A stretch of 64,000 nucleotides of DNA from Phycisphaerae bacterium. GTDB taxonomy: Bacteria > Planctomycetota > Phycisphaerae > UBA1845. Position numbers and translations under genes: made by a program. Position 1 is the stretch's first letter. Every line of letters starts with the position of its first letter. Below are positions 58,111-64,000 of this stretch, one piece after another. Below the pieces are notes generated by a model. That model did not search any database. It was not told the DNA's origin and saw only the letters and a list, made by a program, of their open reading frames with translations. The DNA lies in assembly GCA_013360585.1 (NCBI GenBank), contig JABWBH010000011.1:1-64000 (forward strand), in the 5' to 3' direction.

Positions 58111-58547
58111 GGCGCTTCCTTGGTTGAGGCGGCGCCGGTGGCCTGGCTGCCGCAACGGGTGCACGAGGGGATCATCGGCTGGCGGGGAGGATCGCCCTCC
58201 AGCGGAGGAAGAAAAAGCTCTCCGCAAGCGTGGCACTTTTTGAGGAACCACGCTTCCTGCGCGCCGCAATCGCTGCATGAAAAAGGCGGCGCGTCCGCGA
58301 CGTCGAGCGAGCGAGCGACGGAGTGTCCGCACTTCATGCATCGCAGCACGGCTCCGAATTCGCGGGAAACCGTCTGATCGCCGCCGCCCGATCGCCAGGA
58401 ATACACGAGGACGGCGACGACGAGGATCAGGATGGCGGCCGCACCGATGAACACACGCTTTGACACAGGCGCGGGCCTCGATGTCGGCAGACCGCCAAGC
58501 AGACGCGTCAGATGATGCGCGACGTGTCCGGCAAGCTGACGAATCAT
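58107..58547 (-). CDS. Zinc-ribbon membrane protein
   Basis: A 146-residue protein with a membrane helix (about 32-52, [20 protein letters not shown]) followed by four CxxC pairs: [18 protein letters not shown] and CTRCG. That makes two candidate zinc ribbons of the double CxxC type. Its stop overlaps the start of the prepilin-like gene (ATGA), so translation is coupled. The partner role is unknown; assembly or quality control of the prepilin-like protein is a guess. ATG 58547 chosen; the frame to 58682 lacks coding character. Confidence 0.75.
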   Translation of the reverse strand: MIRQLAGHVAHHLTRLLGGLPTSRPAPVSKRVFIGAAAILILVVAVLVYSWRSGGGDQTVSREFGAVLRCMKCGHSVARSLDVADAPPFSCSDCGAQEAWFLKKCHACGELFLPPLEGDPPRQPMIPSCTRCGSQATGAASTKEAP

Positions 58548-58905
58548 CGCTGGGCTCCGCATCCGGCGCCGGTGCGCATCCTGACGCGCCTCCGACGCCA
58601 CGGCAGCCAGTTTACCCTGTCTGCGACTCCAGGAGTAGGTGACAGGGACCGGGACGGACGCGCCCCGCGCGGTGACCGTCAAGCGGGATTTCGCGCAAGA
58701 CGTGCTTCAGGCGCCGGAGCATCCCCCGAAACCTGTGCTCCGACACGAGGCTGGCACGATGCGTGCAGCTTTCGTCGGTCGGGACGGGCTCGCCGTGGGA
58801 AGTTCCCGGCGAGGTTCGGGATTCAGCCCGGCATCTTTCGTCCGGCAGGGTCGCAAGGGGTCGCCCTGCGGCTGCCGGCGTGAGCGGGCGGAAAGGAGCG
58901 GAGTC
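58548..58905. other. Divergent intergenic region
   Basis: About 360 bases between the zinc-ribbon gene and a small membrane protein gene. No gene or repeat shared with other regions is recognised. AAAGGAG about eight bases before ATG 58906 is a good ribosome binding site. Confidence 0.4.
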
Positions 58906-59217
58906 ATGAATGCTCCGCCGTCCACGAGTTCATGCCCGGCGCGAACGTCCCTGGGGCGTCGTGTTCTGCGGACGCTGTATTTCATCTTCGTCGCCTACCC
59001 TTACGGGCTGGTGTCGCTGCCGTTGGCGACGTTCCTGATCTGGCATCTGATTCGCGGCGACGAAGCGCTCGTTGAACACCTGCGGCGCGGATCGCTCAAG
59101 GAGGCGCTGCAATGCGGTGCGGTGATCGCCGCCATCACCGTGTTCGCCCTGCTCGCCGTCACTCATTTCGCGATGACGATGTACACCGGGTGGCGCGAGT
59201 CCGCCCGACGACGCTGA
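58906..59217 (+). CDS. Small two-helix membrane protein
   Basis: A 103-residue protein with two hydrophobic helices (TLYFIFVAYPYGLVSLPLAT and AVIAAITVFALLAVTHFAMT) separated by a charged loop (GDEALVEHLRRGSLKE). Start supported by AAAGGAG. No family recognised. It ends convergently with the PD40 gene, 52 bases apart. Confidence 0.65.
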   Translation: MNAPPSTSSCPARTSLGRRVLRTLYFIFVAYPYGLVSLPLATFLIWHLIRGDEALVEHLRRGSLKEALQCGAVIAAITVFALLAVTHFAMTMYTGWRESARRR

Positions 59218-59269
59218 TCCGCATCGGCGCCGGCGCGTTCGACGCACTTGCACGATCCTGTAGCGGATC

Positions 59270-62200
59270 TCAGCCGCCCTCCACCAGCCGGACCTGCACG
59301 TTCACAAACTCGAAGTCGTCCAGATCCCCCCGGCAGGCTGTCGTCCGAACACGGATCGTATTGACGCCCTCGGCGAGCCAGGCGGCGTTAAAGCGCGCCC
59401 GGAAGGGGCCGAAGCTTCCGTCCGGCGGCGACTCCTCGAAGGAATACCGGAGGCGCTGTCCGTTGATCTCGATCCGGGGCGGACACTGAACGCCTTTCGC
59501 CAACATGCTGATCTCCGCCTCGACCGCCGCCGCGCCGAGACGGCCTGCTTCAATGACGAACTGGGCAACGAAGGACTCGCCTTGAGCACGGCGCTGGAAC
59601 TGGCTGTTGATCGCGCCCTCGAACATGTCGTTGCCGAGGTGATGCACGTCGGGCGTGGCGTCCATCGCGAGGACGTCGGCCGTCAGCGGTTCGAGAGCGA
59701 AATCGACGGCGAGCACGCCGCGCCGCAGGCGGCGCGCCGGAACGTTCTGCGACGAAGGTGCGTAACCCGGAAGCGACGCTGACATCGCGAAATGCTCCGG
59801 CATCGGCGGCAGCGACATCTCGTAGCGCCCCTCGACGTCCGTGGTCGTCAGGATGGACGGGCCGTCAACGATGTCCAGTTGAACCGTCGCGCCCGGCAGC
59901 GGTTCCCCGGTTCCGGCGTCGCGGACACGCCCTTGAATGCGTCCCACCGGCTCGGGCGGCGCGATGGCGCCGGGGATTTCGATCGAAGGATCCGCCTGCG
60001 GGAGCGAAATGTTCATCTGAGCGACGGGCGGAATATCCGGCGTGAGGCGAGTCGTCGGGGGCGGCTCGGGGCGCGGCATCGCCGCCGACGGCGCAATTCC
60101 GGTCAGAGACATCGGTTCGATAACGACGGGAGCCTCAATGCGCGCGGTGAATTCGGGCGCCTCAGGCGTCAACGTCTCGGAATGCAAGGTTGGCAAATCC
60201 ACCGATCGGTGCGAGGTCGGTTCAAGGATTTGAGCCTCGGCCAGCGCCGGTGGGGCGTCCGCCTCGGCTGCCGCCGACAAGGGCTGCTGCTGACGCGGGG
60301 TCCGGACAGTCAGCGCCGGTGCAGGCGCACCGGGAACCTGAAGCAGCTCCGACCGAGAGGTTCGCGGCGCTTCCGCAACCGGCAAGGCCGCGTCTGAAAA
60401 GCGCGGAGCGCCGAGAAGCGTCTCCGGTTCGATCCGCAATTTCGGGCTGGTCGGCGCAGGTTGAGGCGTGATCGGGTCGACGGAAGTCATTGCCGGGGCC
60501 GTCGCACTCGCCCGGACCGCGTTCATCGGAACTACGGTCGGATCGGCGACCGCCGCTTCGTTGGCGATCAACGCCCCCGGCGTGATGTGCGGCGCGAGAG
60601 GCTGCAACAGCGGAGACGCCGGAGGTTCAATGCTCGGCGTGCGCGCCACCGATTGCGGAAGACGCGGATCAGCGACGTCGCGCGGGATCGTCGAAACCGG
60701 CGAGGGCCCCGACGACGCCCGATCCGGAAGCACCAGATCGGTCTTCACCGCGGGCGCCGGCGCAGGCGCCGCCAGCGGCTCGATCCGGGGTGCTTCAGCG
60801 CGACGTGCGGATGACTGCACATGCACGGGGGGTTGCGACGGGGCGGATTCTGCTGTCGCGGTCACCGTGGGGGGCGCGGGAGTTGTCACGTCCAGTTCCG
60901 CCGGCATGTCCGGCGCTTCGGGCGACGGCATCGACGTGGTAGGCGGCTGCGCAGGAGCTGATCCGTCGGGCGGCATGACGGCTTCGAGCGTCGCCGACAC
61001 GGGAAGCTCGATCCGCTGAGAGATCGCCGACTGCTCGATCCGAGGCGCGAGCGACGCCAGTTCGACGAATTCCTTCTGAGACGCTTCCGCTTCCGGATCC
61101 GGCAACGACACGGCGACGAGATCGCCTCGAATCTGCGAGAAGATACTCTCCGCCCCAACGCTCGGCGCCAGGGACACCTTCACCGAACCTCGCCCGCGAA
61201 AAACATCCGCCACGGCTGCGGTCACGTTCCAGAACGTCATCAGCATGAAGATCAGCAGGTGTGCAAAAAGCGATGCCAGCAGACACCGCGCCAGCAGGCT
61301 TAATTGACGGTCGCGCGTCGCCTTGAAAAGTCTCAACAACAAGAGCAGCGCAAGCAACCCCAGCAGAATCCAGAGCAGATTCGGCCAGATTTCCCGCCAG
61401 AACGCAGACCACGGAAATCCACCGTCGACAGGCTCCGACTGTCGAAAAACCTCCCGCGAAGCGGTCGCATAAAGGTTGTAATCCTGCGCCGGATCGGGCG
61501 CCGCGCCGTCCAGCGGTCGGTCGGAGCTGAACGTCAGCGCAAACCCGCCGAGCGACAGCGCCGGATCAAGATCGTTCGACGTGCTGTTGATCGTCGCTCC
61601 GAGAGACTCAGGCGTCTGCACGACACCTGCGAGAATCCGGGCGCGATAAAGATCGAACCCTCCCAGCCCCGCCGGCCGGTCCGACGCGAAATAAAGAAAA
61701 TCTCCCACCGGACTGACGCAGGGAGCGCCCTCGCTGTGCGACGTGTTGAGGACGGAGAGCGGTGCGATGTTGGAAGCCGCGCCGTCGTCGTCGAGTTGCA
61801 CTGAGTAAAGGTCATAAGGACGACGGTGGAACGTCTCGCGCAAGGTCGCCTTCCACGCATCCGCGGTCTCGACGACCGCCTCGCCCGACGCTGGCCGGTT
61901 CGACGCGAAATACAGGGTCCGGCCGTCAGGCGACGGCGCGACGCCGTATTCATTGAACTCGGTGTTGATCCCGCTGCCGAGATTGATCGGCTCCTGCCAG
62001 CCGCTCTCGCCGCGCCTCGCCATCCAGAGGTCGTATCCGCCGCGTCCCCCCGGCCGATTGCTGTAAAAATAAAGGATCCGCCCGTCGACCGTCGGAGCGG
62101 GGCCTAACTCGTCGTCCGGCGTGTTCAGCGCGACGAGAGGCTGCGGGGGCGTCCACCCGTCCGGCGTGCGCGAGGCGACGAAGATGTCCGCGTTTTCTCC

Positions 62201-62479
62201 GGGTTTTCCGCAAACGAAATACAGGGTCAGACCGTCCGGACTGACGCGAGGCTCATACTCGTCGCCGTCCAGATTGATCAGTGAAGGAAGCGGAGTCGGC
62301 GGTTGCCAGAGAACGTCGCGCAGGGCTGCGCTTTCGGCGGGTTCACGGATCGTATCCGCATCCGTGTAATAAACCCGAGCCCGCGATCCGCTCAGAACCA
62401 CGACGACGATCACCGTGGCCAGCGCCACCCCCGCGACGCCCAGCCGCCACGCCCGGCCTCTACCCTCGCTCCGCGTCAT
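59270..62479 (-). CDS. PD40 beta-propeller / proline-rich / carboxypeptidase-regulatory-like membrane protein
   Basis: A 1069-residue protein. N-terminal membrane helix (13-30, LATVIVVVVLSG); five PD40-like propeller blades (about 60-350; SPDGRTLYFASNRP, VDGRILYFYSNRPGGRGG); two or three membrane helices (about 365-435; LLWILLGLLALLLLLRLF and SLFAHLLIFMLMTFWNVTA); a Pro/Ala-rich linker of some 300 residues; a carboxypeptidase-regulatory-like beta sandwich (GRIQGRVRDAGTGEPLPGAT) and a last beta domain. ExbD and ExbB precede it. The proline-rich linker after membrane helices recalls TonB, though no TonB C-terminal fold is seen. ATG 62479 has a strong GGAGGAAGG upstream; a GTG at 62545 overlaps the exbD stop. 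Confidence 0.82.
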   Translation of the reverse strand: MTRSEGRGRAWRLGVAGVALATVIVVVVLSGSRARVYYTDADTIREPAESAALRDVLWQPPTPLPSLINLDGDEYEPRVSPDGLTLYFVCGKPGENADIFVASRTPDGWTPPQPLVALNTPDDELGPAPTVDGRILYFYSNRPGGRGGYDLWMARRGESGWQEPINLGSGINTEFNEYGVAPSPDGRTLYFASNRPASGEAVVETADAWKATLRETFHRRPYDLYSVQLDDDGAASNIAPLSVLNTSHSEGAPCVSPVGDFLYFASDRPAGLGGFDLYRARILAGVVQTPESLGATINSTSNDLDPALSLGGFALTFSSDRPLDGAAPDPAQDYNLYATASREVFRQSEPVDGGFPWSAFWREIWPNLLWILLGLLALLLLLRLFKATRDRQLSLLARCLLASLFAHLLIFMLMTFWNVTAAVADVFRGRGSVKVSLAPSVGAESIFSQIRGDLVAVSLPDPEAEASQKEFVELASLAPRIEQSAISQRIELPVSATLEAVMPPDGSAPAQPPTTSMPSPEAPDMPAELDVTTPAPPTVTATAESAPSQPPVHVQSSARRAEAPRIEPLAAPAPAPAVKTDLVLPDRASSGPSPVSTIPRDVADPRLPQSVARTPSIEPPASPLLQPLAPHITPGALIANEAAVADPTVVPMNAVRASATAPAMTSVDPITPQPAPTSPKLRIEPETLLGAPRFSDAALPVAEAPRTSRSELLQVPGAPAPALTVRTPRQQQPLSAAAEADAPPALAEAQILEPTSHRSVDLPTLHSETLTPEAPEFTARIEAPVVIEPMSLTGIAPSAAMPRPEPPPTTRLTPDIPPVAQMNISLPQADPSIEIPGAIAPPEPVGRIQGRVRDAGTGEPLPGATVQLDIVDGPSILTTTDVEGRYEMSLPPMPEHFAMSASLPGYAPSSQNVPARRLRRGVLAVDFALEPLTADVLAMDATPDVHHLGNDMFEGAINSQFQRRAQGESFVAQFVIEAGRLGAAAVEAEISMLAKGVQCPPRIEINGQRLRYSFEESPPDGSFGPFRARFNAAWLAEGVNTIRVRTTACRGDLDDFEFVNVQVRLVEGG

Positions 62480-62541
62480 CGTCGCCTTCCTCCCGCGTCG
62501 CGCCGGACCTCCCGCGCACCGGTCGACCGCCCTGCTCAACC

Positions 62542-62955
62542 TCACCCGCCCAGCACCGTATCCAGATAAGGCTCCTGAATCCCCGCCTGCTTGCAGATAT
62601 CGAGGACCGTGACGACGTGGGCGTACGCGGCCGCACGATCTCCGCGCACCGTGACCTTCTGCGCCGGATTCGCCTCAACGAGTTCAGCGACCAGCGTCCG
62701 CAAGTCCTCGACGCCGATCGTCCGCCCTCCCACGAGGATCGACCCGTCGTCGTCCACGTTGATGATCAGTTCTCGCAGTGCGGCGCTGATCGGACCGGAG
62801 GACGACGCATGAGGCAGAGCGATCTTCATCTCCCGCTCCTCCTGCTGAAACGTCGTCGCCGCGAGGAAGAAAATCAGCAGCAGGAACACCATGTCGATGA
62901 CCGGCGTCAGATCCAGCGCCGGGTGAGGTCGCGATTGCTCTGCTTGAATAAGCAT
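62542..62955 (-). CDS. exbD: ExbD/TolR-family biopolymer transport protein
   Basis: A 137-residue protein. One membrane helix with LDLTPVIDMVFLLLIFFLAA, containing the essential aspartate D21 of ExbD/TolR, and a C-terminal periplasmic domain (LIINVDDDGSILVGGRTIG, KVTVRGDRAAAYAHVV). With ExbB it forms a proton-driven motor in the inner membrane. Gene order is exbB, exbD, then the PD40 protein on the minus strand. The start lies 45 bases after the exbB stop. Confidence 0.92.
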   Translation of the reverse strand: MLIQAEQSRPHPALDLTPVIDMVFLLLIFFLAATTFQQEEREMKIALPHASSSGPISAALRELIINVDDDGSILVGGRTIGVEDLRTLVAELVEANPAQKVTVRGDRAAAYAHVVTVLDICKQAGIQEPYLDTVLGG

Positions 62956-63000
62956 GTACGTGTCTCCGGAAGGCTTTCACTGCCGCATTCCGACGCCGTT

Positions 63001-63840
63001 TCAGGAGGCGCCACCGACCGTGGCCGCTTCGATCCTCCCGCGCGACGGCGCTTCCGTCGGGGAATCCGGACGTCCGTTGCCGTCGATGCGGGCGGCTTCG
63101 ACGGTCCGCGCCGGCCAGGCGCCCGGTTTCGGACCGTGGGCTTCGAGGAATTCGACAGTCAGCCGGTCCATCTCCCCGACCAGCCGGTCGATGCGCATCG
63201 AGATCAGGTGGTAGCCGAGCATCGACGGAATCGCGACGAGCAGGCCCGCCGCGGTTGTGATCATTGCCTCATAAATCCCTGACGCCAGCAGCTCCGTCTT
63301 GCCCAGCGCCTCGGCGCTGACCGCCACCGTCTGAAAGGCGTCGATCATGCCGAAGATCGTCCCCAGCAGACCCAGCAGCGGAGCGATCGCCGCCACGACC
63401 GACAGCCCGCGGAGGTACTTCTGAAGTTTCGCCACCTCGCGCCGTCCCGCTTCCTCGATGTGTTTCTCGAGAAGCTCGACGGGTTCGTGCAGTCGCTTCA
63501 CGCCGGTGGCGAAAATGCGCGCGACCGGACTGTCGTGCCGCCGGCAGTGCTCCAGCGCCGTCGCCCGGTCCGCATCCGTCGCCAGCGACGCGGGCAACCC
63601 CCGTGCGAATGCGGCGGGAATGACCTTCTCCCGCCGCAAACTCAGCAGGCGCTCGACGAGGATCGTCAGCGCCGCCAGCGATCCCAGCGCAATCGGGATC
63701 ATCAGAGGCCCGCCTTTGACCACGAAATCCCAGACCGACTGAATTTCAACCGGCGCGGTTGAGGCCGGTGCGCTGCCGCCGCCGACCCCCTCCGTCTGCC
63801 CGAGAATCAGGAGAACCGACCGCGCGAACGTCGTCATCAT
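63001..63840 (-). CDS. exbB: MotA/TolQ/ExbB proton-channel protein
   Basis: A 279-residue protein with three membrane helices: GGPLMIPIALGSLAALTILV, GLSVVAAIAPLLGLLGTIFG with the conserved GxxxTV-like core, and TTAAGLLVAIPSMLGYHLIS. The long cytoplasmic helical loop between the first two is typical of ExbB. A signal-like N-terminal helix (FARSVLLILGQTEG) comes first. It forms the stator for ExbD. ATG 63840 chosen. Translation may be coupled to a very short upstream ORF. Confidence 0.92.
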   Translation of the reverse strand: MMTTFARSVLLILGQTEGVGGGSAPASTAPVEIQSVWDFVVKGGPLMIPIALGSLAALTILVERLLSLRREKVIPAAFARGLPASLATDADRATALEHCRRHDSPVARIFATGVKRLHEPVELLEKHIEEAGRREVAKLQKYLRGLSVVAAIAPLLGLLGTIFGMIDAFQTVAVSAEALGKTELLASGIYEAMITTAAGLLVAIPSMLGYHLISMRIDRLVGEMDRLTVEFLEAHGPKPGAWPARTVEAARIDGNGRPDSPTEAPSRGRIEAATVGGAS

Positions 63841-63923
63841 GATGCTGCCTCCGCTTCCACGCCGACCCCGGACGGCGCCTTGTTCAATCTGACCCAGGGG
63901 ATGTCCGCCGTGCGGTCACTCAT
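63837..63923 (-). CDS. Possible micro-ORF before exbB
   Basis: A 28-codon frame starting ATG at 63923 (MSDRTADIPWVRLNKAPSG) ends TGA at 63837, overlapping exbB's ATG by ATGA and overlapping the stop of the upstream partial gene. The arrangement suggests translational coupling, but such a short frame can occur by chance, so this is tentative. Confidence 0.3.
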   Translation of the reverse strand: MSDRTADIPWVRLNKAPSGVGVEAEAAS

Positions 63924-64000
63924 CGTCGCGGCCGGAAGCGACCGTCGCGCCCGCCTCGCCAAGGCGCTTCACTGCCAACGCCGCCCACTTCGTGTCGGAA
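63916..64000 (-). CDS. C-terminal end of an unidentified upstream gene (partial)
   Basis: The minus-strand frame read from 63999 encodes SDTKWAALAVKRLGEAGATV and ends ASGRDDE with TGA at 63916-63918. Amphipathic helix character supports real coding. It lies directly before exbB and would be the first gene of the exbB-exbD-PD40 operon. The family cannot be told from about 27 residues. Confidence 0.45.
   Translation of the reverse strand, partial: SDTKWAALAVKRLGEAGATVASGRDDE

Noticed and set aside
1-64000. CRISPR array, prophage or integron
   Set aside because: No regularly spaced short repeats, no cas, integrase or phage structural genes were seen.

Overview
The window reads as a high-GC chromosomal segment of a planctomycete, most like the Phycisphaerae-type lineages. 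The support is indirect: PEP-CTERM-type sorting tails, a prepilin-like protein of the planctomycetal DUF1559/H-X-DG kind, a Ser/Thr kinase fused to TPRs, many proteins starting with GTG or TTG, and several dispersed palindromic repeats of a sort common in planctomycetes. A flagellin gene suggests a motile stage. No tRNA, rRNA, CRISPR array, transposase or integrase was seen. The species cannot be named from this sequence.

Layout. 0-2.7 kb: a gene end, an SRPBCC protein, a DinB-like protein, a repeat-rich gap and an HTH/receiver-like regulator transcribed away from the next block. 3-11 kb: two tandem paralogous exported proteins with C-terminal sorting tails, a 1503-residue TPR membrane protein and an APH-fold kinase. 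11-17.3 kb: flagellin with a strong terminator, a repeat-filled gap, transaldolase, PurN and a receiver-HDOD protein. 17.4-20.2 kb (minus): a TlpA-like protein, a FabZ-like dehydratase and a CDP-alcohol phosphatidyltransferase. 20.3-22.4 kb: ATP sulfurylase, then a small two-gene module (second gene frameshifted), then a decayed copy of the sat 3' end. 22.4-26.9 kb: exported hypotheticals, a DHH phosphoesterase, a repeat copy and a GNAT protein.

26.9-30 kb holds a compact electron-transfer unit: an eight-haem-motif cytochrome c fused to a cytochrome b-like membrane domain, overlapped by a gene for an anchored three-haem protein. 30-42.8 kb: gamma-carbonic anhydrase-like protein, TPR kinase, orphan OppF-like ATPase, PilZ protein, sodium/solute symporter, a coiled-coil lipoprotein paired with a terpenoid-cyclase-fold protein, a sugar-type ABC ATPase without permease, a cysteine synthase-like enzyme and small hypotheticals. 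42.9-52.8 kb: an alginate-export-like porin, ComEC, a phosphodiesterase, YidC, thymidine kinase and an LRR protein.

52.9-59.2 kb: a protein with a histone H1-like basic tail, two copies of a ~100 bp inverted-repeat element about 3 kb apart, an alpha/beta hydrolase, a lipoprotein with a complete metzincin zinc motif, MoaB, and a zinc-ribbon membrane protein coupled to a prepilin-like protein. 59.2-64 kb (minus): ExbB, ExbD and a large protein combining a PD40 beta-propeller, membrane helices, a long proline-rich linker and a carboxypeptidase-regulatory-like domain. This looks like an energised envelope machine in which the large protein could take a TonB-like role.

The strongest candidates for something undescribed are the ExbB/ExbD/PD40 unit, the cytochrome fusion pair, the duplicated sat 3' end around the small module, and the ~83 bp repeat that supplies the stop codon of the gene before it in both copies.
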